Position numbers and translations under genes: made by a program
Origin: Serilophus lunatus
Lineage: Eukaryota > Chordata > Aves > Passeriformes > Eurylaimidae
Assembly: GCA_013399895.1 (NCBI GenBank)
Contig: VXBA01000387.1
Coordinates: 654,461 to 718,460, forward strand
Direction of reading: 5' to 3'
Length of the DNA stretch: 64,000 nt
Part shown: one piece after another, positions 49,389 through 61,876 of the stretch
Position numbering within the stretch: position 1 is the stretch's first letter
How the letters are laid out: every line of letters begins with the position of its first letter
The notes under the pieces: generated by a model
Seen by the model: the letters and a program-made list of their open reading frames with translations, nothing else
Database searches by the model: none
What the model was told of the DNA's origin: nothing

Positions 49389-52300
49389 CATTATGTATTA
49401 TTGAAGCGTTTCTTAATTTGAGGCTTGGACCTGACCAACAAAACATCTAAACCTATAGATAAATAGAGGCACATGCAGCACTGACAAGGGATTGGCAGGA
49501 ATAGGTACGTGGGGTAAGGGAAGAAAACAGGGCAAGGACAATACATCTAATCACTTTTTGGAAGCATTTATATGCTCTTCAGAAAAGGGTTACACCACCT
49601 GACTGGGTCCCATTAAAACTGAATTTCCTTGGATCCATTTAAAGTGTGCTGCCTTATAACTTTTTTTTGATAGCCCCCAGCTGCTACACTGGGAGAAGCA
49701 GTGAATGACTATTCTCTGTTCATTTTCCTTGAGACACTCAGTTTTGTATGCATCTGTCATAATCCAGTTTCATAAGGAGAGACTAAAGGCACCTGTTAGC
49801 TTCTCAAAATGAAAATTATGGTTTATCTATGTGGAACAGGAATATGAGGATACAGGGTTCTGTATTTTAGCAGATGAGGAGATAGAAAGATCCAAATCCT
49901 GGAAGACAAAGTCTGACATGCAAAGAGGAAATAAGGTACTCTTTTTAAGAGTAATTAACTACTAGAAGTCTTTACCAAAGACTAGAAGATAACCTGTCAC
50001 TAACTACTTTAAAGGTGTTTTTCTAAAACACGTATTTTACTTTGACAATAGCTTTTTCACTTGAAATGGGAAATAATTCAGAGAAGTTTGAAGGCCTATT
50101 ATATGTAGCAAGCTAGTTTAAGCTGTCACACCAATCTCTTCTAGGCTTAAAATGCATGAATTATTGAGGTCTGATATTGAGTCTCCAAAGCAAAGGTTGC
50201 TTTCTCTGAAACACTCAAGCCTTTTAAAGGTTCACTTGTAGCTACTTGTGATGTTCATCACCTGCCATAGTGGAAGACCAAAGCTTTGGATTCTGGTCTC
50301 AAAGAAAAAAAAAAATCAAGGAGTGGCTTCAGACTGTACATGTTTTATGGCTGATCTGAAGTTTCTCACCCTGTTATGCCTAACCATGTGAATTGAGGGC
50401 TGCAAAGAAGCTGTCATACTTCAAGTCCAAAGCTCTCCAATTCCTTAAAGAAACCTGGTTTGTAATAATGAATTTTCATCATATTTTTGTTTTTTAATAT
50501 GTACTTTGTTGATGTCAAGGAACATAGCTCTCTTGACTTCAGCTGAGCTGTACCACTTTACCGTATCTGAGAATACGTCTCATTTCACCTCTCCATTCAC
50601 TGATACTGATGGCATCACCTCTTGAGAGAAGAAAGTGGCAAATTTAATTCCTATCACTGATTCATTCCTTACTTGCACAGCTAAGGCAACTAACAATCAC
50701 TGCTGATCACACACACATACATGGAGTTATATGCAAAGAATTACTGCAGTTTTCCTGCAATGAAAATGCTCTAGCTTTCATGAAAATCTGAGACAAAACT
50801 GTTCCTATGCTTTATCCTTTCCTCCAGCATTTAAGGCCTGGAAAACTTGCTGCTTGTGTTGTAATCTTAGCCAGCTATAGGGTATGTGACTGCGTTGCTT
50901 ATTTCTCCCCTGTGTAATGTAGACCTCCATGCCTCACATGAGCCAGAGCCTTATATGAGTTATATGGCTATTATGTTATAAGTAGGACTGATGTATTACG
51001 GAATGCTGCCATAGATCCTATTAATGGCATTTGGGCTCCATTTTTTTTCTCCCTGTAGTAAATTCTGCACTTTTTTTGGAAATGGACAGCTTCATAAGGA
51101 TTCAAAGATCCAGCCTCTGAAAGTGGCTCAGGCATAGTTCAGGGCTTGCAGGGTCAGCCACTTTGAACCTCACTTTGGCACAGTGGCAGGATTTGTGTTG
51201 ATGTGGTGAACAATCCCAGCTGAAAAAGTAGTGTCCAAGAGGTTCTTCCCTTCCCTCACACATCAGCCTGTTGCCTGAACTGCTTTTACCATAATAATAT
51301 TTTCCCTCATTCTGAATTTGCTGTTACTTGAACCCCTTATTACCATTCATTCTTTTCTGCCCATTGACAGATTTGCAGGCATCTGCCCTTTTTCTAACAG
51401 TGTCCTGCCCAGGAGCAAGACACAATATGATATTCACATACAGTGGCTTTATTATACAGGTGATTTTGATAAAACAGCCATTTTTCAGGCTCAAACATTT
51501 CTGATCTTCCCTAGTCATACGTATTTCTGAGCTCCAGTCCTATTCTTCATTGTAACAGGAAGAAATTTAAAGCCATGGTATCCACGGGTAGGGATTTCAA
51601 ATCTCTATCTGAGTACAACTTTTAATAATCCAAATTTCCTTCCATGACAATTTCTTCCTCTTGGAACTGTTCTCATATGAAGTTTGGGATTCTCCTGTGC
51701 TTACAGCTAAATACTGGAGTATAAGTTGAAGAGGACTTTGCAGATACGAAAGGTAGTTTGATGGGCTTTTTCTTTTCCCAAATTTTGAAATAAGAACCAA
51801 GGATTAATACTGGCTTTGTCTCCATTGATCAGCTAAACCAGAAAAGACATAGACCCAGGCACTATGCTATGGTCATACAGATTGTTATGGGCAAAGCATC
51901 CTTTCCAGGATGAAATTTTGTTTCACTCTCTCTGTTCTGGGTGGAAGAGATTTTAGACATGTGGATAAAAGCTGCACTGTGTCTCTTGTTCTGTGGGCCA
52001 GAAAATGGGCCCTGGCTGGTTTAATTTGCTGGAGTAGATATATGTTTTAAGATTGCATCATGTGGTAATGATAACAGGACAGCAAGACATGAAAGTTTAA
52101 AGATAAGAGTATCTTCCTCAGTCCAGCTAACAGCTTGCTGTGAATCTTCTGTATCTTACAGTTCACTTTCTTATTTCTTTCCCCTATCTCCTCTCCCTCC
52201 CAAACCCCAGTTAACATGCACTATGTAGCTTCTTACTGGATGACTGAAAATGGTTTTGAAAAAAGCTAAGTTCTTTGCTTGGAGGAACTGTGGGGCTTGG

Positions 52301-52436
52301 ATATAATCAGCGCTGCCTCTGCTCCAGCCTAACTAAATACTCAGCAGCACAGTGAGTGAGTGAGCGAGTGGTTGTAAAACCATGATGTAATCCCTGTCTG
52401 TCACATCTGATTTAGGAAACAAAGTCAGATGGTCTT
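49389..52436. other. Non-coding DNA, nothing recognised
   Basis: Ordinary AT-rich sequence without coding, repeat or CpG signal. Confidence 0.55.
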
Positions 52437-52474
52437 AAAAAAAGAAAAATAAAATAATAAAATAAAATAAAATA
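52437..52474. repeat. A-rich (AAAAT)n run
   Basis: A-run passing into AAAAT units over about 38 bp. Confidence 0.85.
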
Positions 52475-55400
52475 GCATAACCTGCATTTCTGTGTTGGAA
52501 CTGAAACATTAACAATCAGAGGAGACTGTTGAAGCAGGGCAGCCTGCACATCCATCTCAGGCACATCAGACCAAATGGAAATCCATGTCTGATAGATATA
52601 AGAAGCCTAAATACCTTGATGCCAGTAAGACAGACTCAGCCTGGTTACAGAGAGGCTGGCAAGGCACAGAACTGGAGTCATACAACTGGTGTATAGAGTG
52701 TGATGAAGGCAGCTCTGACCAGATCTGGCTTAGACATGTGAGACGCAAGGGATTAGGGAATGTAGGTCTTCTTGAACATACATTGAATTTACCCCTAAAT
52801 GAATCAAGAATTTTTTTTCCCAAGAACTCCAATGCATGTCTTATTGCTAATGAAATAAAGTACAATAATGTCTGAGGAGGGTTCATAAAAGAGTGGGAAA
52901 GGAAAGCAAAATGAAATTGAAAAATATTTGCAGTTATCACTCTCAAATCTTCATATTTGACTTCTTTATTGATTTGTTTGACTCTATTGACATATTTGAT
53001 TTTATTGACTGGTGGCTGGGATAAAGAAGCACTCCAAGTCCAGAGTGAGCGCAAAAATTGTGACCTGAATCAGAGATGGGCAAATAATTACTGCCCTGTA
53101 TCTACTTGCAAAGCAACATTGGCCTGTTTATTTGTATCCACTTGCCCTGTATCTGGTAAAAATCTCATAGTAACTTACTACCATTACACTGGGAAGCTCC
53201 TGTCACTTTACAGACAGATTTCTAAGATTTTGGCAAAACATCTCAGCAGGGCATTCACAAAGTTCAGGCTCAGCTTTGATCCTGAGTTCTCATGAGTCTG
53301 GATATAGTTTAACTTCTATCTGATAACAATTTTACATATATTTTACCCTGAACATGAAGGAGGAATATGATAGGGGAATCATACTCCTGTGTTTGTCTTG
53401 TTGGGCCCAGAATTAAAAATGAGTGTTGGAGAAAAGAAAAGGTAGAAATAAAAAGAGGAAATCACAACCCATGTGTCAAACTGCCCTATTTCTCCATCAT
53501 TCTAAGATTTATCTTTTTCTCAATTTTTTTCTTTATTACTAGGGACATGAAGATGAAGGTAGTGTCCTTTCTGAGTTGTACTCTTATATCTCCTACTTGT
53601 GGATCATCACTGAACATCACACTGATACAATCCCACAAAGCTTCACAGCACCCTTGTGAGAGGAGTCAATATCATTAAGGACAGTTGCACCTTATGATAC
53701 ATTTTCTAAAGCCCCATCTATGTTACAATTAATCTCCAGTTCCAGTGCAGTATTTGGCCTTCCAAGGTACACATTTACTTTCCATAGAATGTAGTAACGA
53801 TTTCCTGTCCCTGGTTCCAACTTTCCAGTGGTGAAATCTATACAGAGCCGTCTCTGGCTCATTTTACACCAGCCCATCATCTCAGACTCACTCTGATATT
53901 TGTTGTCTGGTGGTGTTGTGGGTCATTAAGATAGATGCTTGTGGCTACCTCGGGACGGACGGATGTCAGTGTTGGGAAGATATGTGTCCTTATATATGGT
54001 TTGCTGCACTCAGTGGGATATTTCAAGGTGGGAAGAACTATCTGAATACAAAGTGGAATTGAGTTTGCAGAGTGTCACAACTGTTGGGCTCAAAGGCACC
54101 GAGAAAGAGATCATTTTTCTTGTGAGAAGACAGGATCACCTATATCTTTGTAGTTATGGACAAAAGTCCTGCTTTTTTGGGTCTGTAGTCCTGGAGAGGC
54201 TGTGCCCCATGTGAATAAAGGATTTCAGTTTTTCATGGACTTTGCCATTTTGCTGTGTGTTGCTGGAATGAATAAATTTTACCTTGTCATAAATGTTACC
54301 ACTTACAACAATTAAAAAAAAAAATTAGCACGTGGAATCCTGTAATAAAGAGAACATTATATCCTTATTTTTACATTAAGTTTTGAAGTACCATAATCAT
54401 TGGACCTCCCTCTCTCTTCAGCTCAGCTCTTGGGGGGAATGAAAATAAAAGGATAAGTCAAGAAATGATGCAAACTCAGGGAATATCTGTGTGTCTGTTA
54501 AAATGCACCTAACGAAATTGAACAACGTTTGTGCTTCTGTAAAGCTTGACTTCTGATTTTAAAAATTTAGAATCAGGAATACTACAGTGGGACCCAGCAA
54601 AGAAAACCAAGGACTCATTTACCTTCTTATTGTACATGATCGCTTACTTTACCCTGCTCAAACTGGAAGCTGAACAAAGCATCAGATGACAAGAAATTAA
54701 TGCAGCTGTCATTTGGTTAAGTGGGCACAGACTGGGGACAGGACACAAGTGTTCTCCAGCTTTTGGCCAAGTTTGTGATTCACTTGTCTGGGGTCACATC
54801 GTCACCCTCCGAAAAAATATCCATAGCTTATTCTGCAACACTGGGGAGCCCCTTGTCTGTGTCTGAGGGAATAATTGGGCTCTTAATTACCTGCCATAAC
54901 TGCATGAGAAAGGTGTATGGTAATAATAATGCCATAAATGAGAACACTGGCTATTTGAATATCACATCTTTTGTCAGCTTTATTTCACTTAATAATGTGA
55001 CATGGCTTGGGGAGGGAAAAAATGATTAACCTTGCCATTTTAAAACCAGAATTGCTGGGAGATTTTCTGCTGAAATTCATGTCCTTAACATTCTTTGATA
55101 TTTAACAAATTCTTAGCTTTATCTCCATGGAAGCCTGTTTTGGGAGGGATAAGAGCTAAATATTTTTTTGGGGGAAGTGGGAAGAACATAGAACAAACGG
55201 CGATTTGGGAATTGCGTGTAAAGTAGCCTGGCATTGATTAACGTCGTTAAAAGAAAGTGGGAGGGGAAGTGTACTGAAAATGAGTGAAAGAACGGTATTG
55301 TAATCTGCTTTATTGCATTCCCGAGATGCTTGACTTAGCCTCATTGTCATAGCAAGATGATGTGTACCCTACGAGTGTATAAAAATATATGAACTCCTGG

Positions 55401-58400
55401 GACAATATAGTTCAATCTGCTCTGCTATTACCCATCATGCTCATCTGAGCACACTACAGCTATTAGATCTGTTTGTGAAACAGCTGAGCCCATGGATGGA
55501 TCTCCTGCAATGGAGCTTGAATGTACAGTTGAGACAAGGTCTGAATGTACAATACATGGAAGGAGAAACAATGGAAATGAATGCACAACGGGGATGACTG
55601 CACAATGGGAGGTGCAAGAGGAATGAATCTGCTCCTACTGTGGAAATATAATGGTAAAATAGACAGATTGCCATCTATAATTCATGGTGTTTGCTTCCCC
55701 CTTCCCCTTGTCAGATAGCCCTCAATCAGTTTGACTTGCAGAAGCTATCTTTCACGAGTAAAAGTTGTTAAAATGCTGTCGTGTTTAACCCCAGAGGTAG
55801 CTGTATTCAAAACACAGGAACTGAGCTATGTACGTACAGAAAAATAACGTCCTATGCTCTTTCCTTTTCTAGAGGGACCAAAGAAGGGCTACCCTTGGGT
55901 GAAGAATAGCAATACCAAAGCAGCTCACTGCAACCTTAATACAAAGGCAAAGCAAACAGCACCCAAGAAAACAAGTTCCCTGCTAAAATTATTTTAAAGG
56001 TTAAGAATATATACACCAGAATGCATATATCTAAGAATATATACATTCTTACATGAAACTTCACATTAACATTCTTAAAGGGGTGCCACCACCATCCTAA
56101 AAACAATTAATTTTTAAGGCACCTGAAGACATCTGTTGTGGTACATTCATTACTAACACTGTTTCTTGGTTATTAGCGACACCATGAAGTAATTGAGTCA
56201 TGTTCTTCTAATCCCACATTATGATATATATTTTTACAGATACATGGTTTTTTTCTAATGATGTAATTTCAGAAAAGACTGAAAAGTACTATGCTGTCAA
56301 ATATCTGCATCTTTGTGCTTCTGTCTGTAAATAAATTTCCTGTATTTAGCTTAGAAGAATTATAAAATGCTCAAAATGCTTTTTCTTGACTATTCCTGCA
56401 ATAACACTCTCCATCAAGAGCTGAAAAGGAGAGGGGGGAAAAAAAAAAAAAAAAAGCTTGTCTTGTTATTTCCTTCTCTGGGTAATTGCATTTTCCATAC
56501 CTCCCTCTTCAGAGGCATTTACAGTGAGTTCTGCCTTCCATTGCTTCTATTGATTTGTAGCTCTGCAGGGTGAAAGTCAGACTCTGGCAAAGCCAAAGGG
56601 AGTTTTGACTTCATTCTTTAAGAACAAATCCACCGGTGTGCTGGATCAATGCAAAGAGTCAGAGCACTGGCCTGTTAAACTGGATTTGTAACTACTGCTC
56701 AGAGCTACAGCCATGGAAGCAGCCAAATTGTACCACTGAATTTAGCCTTTATTTTTGAATGCCTTTTTAGTGACTGGATACTGTGTTAGTGGCAACTGGA
56801 GGCTTGGGATATTCCTTTCCACTCACACAGTTTGTTTATGCATTGGGAGTTGCTTGCTTGATTTAGCCCTACAAGTAGAGCCCCAGTTCAGAGCTGCTTG
56901 AAGGGACTGTAGAATATCCTGCTGTGGGATAACCTGCTGTGGGTAGAGTTGAGAATCTGAAGAAGATCTGCCTAGTGAGGTACAAAGCTGTATAAAATTT
57001 CCTAAGCACAGATGTCCAGCCTGGCATGCAGTGCTGTCTTTTGTATGGCAGAAGATAGATTCAACCTGAAAAAAAATGCCATAATTCCCAGTGCAGCCAG
57101 AAGAACTCCAGCAAGCAAATCCATGACAAGGAGGGAATGTAGCATCATCTCTGAGAATACATCAGGCTTAAGAGCTGAATAAGCTGTTGACCTTGGACTG
57201 TTTGTTGGCTATATAATCAGATCAATTAGATACAATTGTGGATAGCATAGCCTAATTACTTCCTAATTTCTTCAAGAATACCCCGAGCATAAGAATTCAA
57301 TTAACTGCAACTATACAGAAAGTTTGAAATCTGAGCTATTCTCTTATTGACATCATTTAGATCAAGAGAATGTGAGCACAGACATCACATTTCTTAAAGA
57401 ATCCAATTTTTAATTAATTTTAACTTATAAACTAGTCAATAGATTTCTCTTGTAAATTCTCTGAAAATTTCTTTCCTCCTCCAAAAGTAAGAATGTTAAG
57501 TTTCAGAAGAATAAGCTACTGTTTGCTAGTAAAACAATGAGACAGAATCCCAAACTTTATTGTAAAGCAGAAAATTTTAAATTACCAAATCAAGGCTACA
57601 TTCCTGTTTTTATTAGACTTCCTTATGCTGTATGACCTCTCCTGAAATCAAAAATATAAAGTGGTCAGATGCTTCTAGAAAATACATCAAGTTGTGGTAC
57701 CTGCTACTGTTTTGCCAGATTTTCATTCTTTTCCTCTTAGTGACTAAGAGGACTAATCCTGCTTTACTTCCTAATGGTTTGTTAATGCAGTCCAGTGTGC
57801 ATGATCTCTAAAACACTTTGACAACTGCTGAAATGCATGACACTACCTGAAGATACCAGGGGAGGGATTTCATCCAATGTGTCCAGTGGAGTTTACAGCT
57901 ATTGATCAAGATTCTTGGTTTTGGCAAGAAACTTATGATGGTGATTCAAATTCATTAGTCACAGTACCCCAGACAGTGATAATACAAGACATAGCACAAG
58001 TAATATCATCCCCTGGTATCACTGCACGGGGAAACTGCTCACTGAAGGTCCTAATAGGTATATAGCACATTTGTGAACCTTACCCTGGCCGATCCCTTGG
58101 CTGAAAATTATATTGAAGTCCAGCTCTCCTGGACACTGCACTGCATTACACAGACACAGGGAAGACAGCCTATAATTAATGGTCACTTCAGCTAAGACAG
58201 AGCCAGAGTTACTACTTCACTCACTGTCTCGGTAAATGTGCCAACACATTGAGGCTGCACATACTGCAGTAACTGCTGCAATGAAGGCCAAAAATGTCTC
58301 ACTTCAAGCCTTGGGATGCTAAGATACATGTCCTCTTTTTTTTTACATTTTGCAAGTGGGCAGCTATTTGAGGAGGGCTCTGATTCTGTTTGCACTGCAA

Positions 58401-58465
58401 CAAACCATGGTGCAATGCAGAGGTATGGGCATAAAAGCCTTTTGTGCTCTTGCCTCATGCACTTA
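52475..58465. other. Non-coding DNA; weak exon-like and enhancer-like spots
   Basis: A 162-codon minus-strand frame (52566-53054) shows no protein-family features. A strong acceptor near 53540 precedes a 16-base segment and GTAGTG. 54720-55360 has CpGs and TAAT words and could be conserved. An acceptor at 55872 leads into 40 open codons and a stop at 55995-55997. A 17-base A-run lies at 56439-56455. A 21-base perfect palindrome lies at 57732-57752. No gene that I can name. Confidence 0.45.
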
Positions 58466-59052
58466 TGTTGTTTGGGATAGAGTTAATTTTATTCATAGTG
58501 GCTGTTATGAAGCTCTCTTTTGTATTTATGCTGAAAATAGCATTGACAATACAGGAATATTTTAGTTATTGCTGTAAGCACTGCACAGCATCGAGCCCTT
58601 TCCTGTTTGTCACTCCACCCCACTCGCAAAGGGGCTGGGGTTATACAAGAACTTGGAAGAGACACAGCTGGGACAGCTGATCCCAAGTGACTTAAAGGAT
58701 ATTCTAGACCATATTACCTCATGCTCAGCCTAAAAAGCTGGGGGAAAGAGAAGGAAGGCGGGCACATTCAGGGCGATGGTGTTTGTCTTCCCAAGTCACC
58801 ACTACGCACGATGGAGCCCTGCTTTTGGGGACATGACTGAAAACCTGTGTTCTCATGGGAGTGCTGCATGAATTCCTTGGTTATTTTACTTTGCTTCTGT
58901 ATGCACCTTTTGCTTTGCTTATTAAACTGTCTTTATCTCAACACATGATCTTTCTCCCTTTTACTCTTCTGATTCTCTCTTCCATCCCACTCACGAGGAG
59001 TGAGTGAGCAGCTGTATGGGAATGAGCTGCTGACTGCGGTTAAACTACAACA
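58466..59052 (+). mobile_element. Solo LTR, avian ERVL-type endogenous retrovirus
   Basis: I recognise this as a widespread avian ERVL-like LTR. It opens with 'gtttgggatagagttaattt', continues through 'gaagagacacagctgggaca' and 'ccatattacctcatgctcag', has a degenerate TATA region at 58730-58737, a 'ggtgtttgtcttcccaagtc' block, the polyadenylation signal ATTAAA at 58921-58926 followed by CTGTCTTTATCTCAACACA, and ends '...ggttaaactacaaca' at 59052 (TG...CA borders). No second LTR, primer-binding site or gag/pol sequence adjoins it, so it is a solo LTR left by recombination. Family identity is from memory. The 5' edge is uncertain because I find no matching 5-base target duplication. Confidence 0.9.
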
Positions 59053-60061
59053 TCCCAGCAAGAGATTGAACGACTTTAACACGCTGGAAAGTGAAGGCAA
59101 AACAACTTTAGCGCAAAGAGAAGGCTCTAGGATCATAAGCAACATTACCATAGTTCATAAATAAAAGTTAAACTCACAGAGAAGAGTGTACCTAGCAGAG
59201 CTAGCTTTAAGCTTCCCAGGTTGGGCATTAGCTATCCAACTGCAGCAGCATGAATGGCAGTGGGAAGTTGCAAAAAACCCCAATGAACAGCTGAAAGTGC
59301 CACCAGGTGTTAGTCTGTCCTGAGCCCAGTGTTTCTGCAGAGCTCAGCTGCCAGTGGTACCTGTAAACTCAGGTGTACCTACATAGGCTGCACCTCTGAT
59401 TTGCGTGCAACAGCTCAGTTTAAGTGTGACCTGTGCAGTGCTTTAAGCATGGCTTCACTGGATGGCTCTGAGGCTTGAGGTATACCCTTGGGCCTGTGAA
59501 CAGACATGCTCCCCCCTCTCCAGTGTGCCTGGGGAAGCAAGAGGTAAAGGTCTCATGTGCCTGACCTTATTGAATTTCTGTAAAAAGCCCTTGAACTCTG
59601 CAAATCCCATCCACGTACTCTTGAGACTCAGATGGATCAAGGCATCGCTAACCTGATCATGTGGGTGTATCTGCCCTGATTTGTAGGAGAGGTTGGACCA
59701 GAGACCTTCACATTTCCCTTCTCACAAGCCCACCAGTGATTTCCCTATGATATTCTGGCTATCTCCTTATCCTACAAAGCAGTAGCCAGATCCCTCTGGT
59801 TTGTATCACGAGCTGGCCATTCACCATGATGCACCAATATCTCTGGGAGTAGAGCTGGGTCCTGCACTGAGTGTTGTGCTCTCATGGCAAAGCTCATCTC
59901 AGTTTTCCAGCAGACTTCAGCATGTGGCTTGACTGAGCTTGATACCTGAAGGTTAACATCCATATTTATTTATTTTCTCTTATTTTGCTAAAATTTGACC
60001 ATAAAACTGTCAGCCTTTTTTTTACTCTATATGGAAAACTGTGAAATATGTTTGATTTTAG
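59053..60061. other. Non-coding DNA
   Basis: Right of the LTR. No retroviral internal sequence and no gene recognised. Confidence 0.55.
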
Positions 60062-60199
60062 GCTTTGCAACAGAAAGAGAAACTCAGCTGGCCTTTGAAC
60101 CCCGACGTGGAGGCAATTCTCACTGAAGATGGCTTGGTTTCTTCACTGAATTTCAGAAGAAGGAGGAGGCGAGGGCAGAGACAAGCATGTCAAAATGTG
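60062..60199 (+). CDS. Candidate internal coding exon with Arg-rich run
   Basis: 138 bases, exactly 46 codons. An acceptor-like 'atgtttgattttag' directly precedes it, and the in-frame triplet across the AG is a stop, as expected at an exon start. It ends GTG then GTAATG. Only one frame stays open; the other two have early stops. The translation looks like real protein: ALQQKEKLSWPLNPDVEAIL, TEDGLVSSLNF, six arginines, then GQRQACQNV. This is an acidic helix followed by a basic, nuclear-localisation-like run. A Trp/Pro acidic segment followed by poly-Arg vaguely recalls the region before the BRK domains of CHD6-9 chromatin remodellers, but I cannot confirm that and give no symbol. Both ends are phase 0, matching 38507 and 61803. 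The GTAATG donor is weak. Confidence 0.4.
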
Positions 60200-60539
60200 G
60201 TAATGAAAATGCTCACAGGAAATATGTTAGATCAGTAAATACACTCTAATGGCATTTGCACTTATTTAACATCTCTTTTACACATCCAGTATGGCTTAGG
60301 GGAGCCTTAATATAAATGTGAATTGGGGTCACAGAAAGAGAAATAGATATAAGGAAATAGGCATAAACTTAACAATGATGCTCTCAAGTGGGATGCATGG
60401 GCTTAACTCCTAATGTATGGTAGGTAAAGTTTTGGCCATACATTGTATTCCTACACACTGATGAAGACACAAAGATGCCTGCACTTTTCCTTAAAAATAG
60501 TAAGCTTTCACTGGGCCCCACTTCCCATTAAAGAGGACT
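60200..60539. other. Putative intron or non-coding spacer
   Basis: Nothing recognised. Confidence 0.5.
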
Positions 60540-60730
60540 TACATCCTATGAAAATTCATAAACTCTGCAGGCGTTTCCACGGCGATTTGACGGAGTAATC
60601 TCCCGTCATCTCAGCTTCTTGGTGACAATGACAAGAGGAAGATGGATTTATCAAATACACAGTGACATGTTTATGACCCTGTTTTGCATAAGCAGGAACC
60701 TGAGCCAAAGGCTGTGCAGCTTGAGATAGC
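60540..60730. promoter_or_regulatory. CpG pocket with CRE-like inverted repeat
   Basis: Five CpGs lie within about 35 bases (60572-60605). TGACGG at 60588-60593 and CCGTCA at 60603-60608 form a perfect inverted repeat around a 9-base centre that contains TAATCT. TGACG is the CREB/ATF half-site. The sequence around it is CpG-poor, so retention here suggests constraint. Function is inferred only. Confidence 0.3.
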
Positions 60731-61802
60731 AAGAGGGTTTTTATAAATATTGTGACAAGCAGAAGTGATATTTGGAAGAACATGAAAAAAAAATCTTACA
60801 GTTTTTTTTTAGACAGACTGTATTGTGGTAGGGCGGGGGAAGAAAGCCTTTTCCCACACTTCTCCACAGTTCAATTTCCTGAGAGCATGAAGTCTTAGCT
60901 CTCCCTCTCACCTTGAAAAGTTTTTCTGTTAACCCTTCTCCTCCCTCTGTGAAGAACACCCTTATAATAAAAGTGCTGTTAGGAAGGGGGCAGGGGGAAA
61001 TGCTCTTCATCTTTCAGTGGTACGAAAGCAACATGAAAAAGCTTCAGGAACACAGATGGCAACAGTAATTCCATTTATAGCATGCACACAAACATGCCAG
61101 TCCCAGCTCCAGATGCACTGCTTGCCTTCACCAACATGGGTCTCAAATGGGGAGCACCACTAGGGGGCCCAAACACTGTTTGAAGTGGTTTTGCCTTACT
61201 CTTACACACAAACCCTTGATGTTATTATAATTACTGCAGTTCCTAACCAGTGGTCTAGACAGCCCACAAGGTACTTCACAGAGCACAGAGGTTGAGGCTG
61301 TGTAAAGTTTTCGTCTCTGAGTCAGGACTAGATCTACAGAGTTGTGAAAAGGCTTTAGTGCCCAGGTTAAGCCAGGTCTCAGCCAACAAACTCACCCATT
61401 CAGTACGCTAGGATATGCACTGAAAGATGGGCATGGACTCCCCTCCACAAACTTGGGGAAGGATGAACTCTCGCTGCATGCCCCCTCAGCAGCCCTGCCT
61501 GCATGAGAAATAGAGCTGTCAAGAGCTGGCGAGACAGCTTCAGCCTGGGGTCTCTCTGTCAGAGGCCATGGAGATGCTCTGGACTTGGGAGTCTGCGATG
61601 CGCTGAGTTTTGCACAGCTGTGCCATTCCAGGGAGGATGCACAGCAAGGGCAGGAACAGGGGATGAATGATATTGCAGAGCCAAGGACTGAGTCCCACAG
61701 TTTTACATTCACAAGTCCCACTGCAGGGGGTACCCTGAACGCTGCCAGATACTCTTCTGGAGGCTGGCAGTGAGATAATAAAATGCTTGCGCTGTCTTTC
61801 AG
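60731..61802. other. Putative intron or non-coding spacer
   Basis: Frames here (for example 61392-61721 on the minus strand) lack splice or family support. Nothing recognised. Confidence 0.5.
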
Positions 61803-61876
61803 CTTCTCATAAAACTAGGGAGGCTGGTCGAAAGTGCAGTAAATGAATCACAGAGAGCTAAAGGAGAATACCACGA
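61803..61876 (+). CDS. Candidate internal coding exon, helical segment
   Basis: 74 bases between a pyrimidine-rich acceptor (gcgctgtctttcag, ending at 61802) and a good donor, CACGA then GTAAGAAATG at 61877. The frame reads LLIKLGRLVESAVNESQRAK plus GEYH, then a split codon (GA). This amphipathic helix is among the most protein-like short translations in the window. It starts at phase 0, which fits the end of 60062-60199. If translation ran on past the donor it would hit a stop at the next codon but one, so the exon depends on that donor being used. No strong continuation is seen before 64000: the next strong acceptor (about 62114) gives an immediate stop, so that could be a terminal exon. 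Protein unknown. Confidence 0.4.

Noticed and set aside
49179..49421. Poly-Lys and poly-Phe frames
   Set aside because: Artefacts of the poly(T) tract.
52566..53054. 162-codon minus-strand frame
   Set aside because: No domain, no splice context, composition like translated non-coding DNA.
53535..53580. 16-base microexon-like segment after a strong acceptor
   Set aside because: The following GTAGTG is a poor donor and a 16-base unit would shift frame; no support beyond the acceptor.
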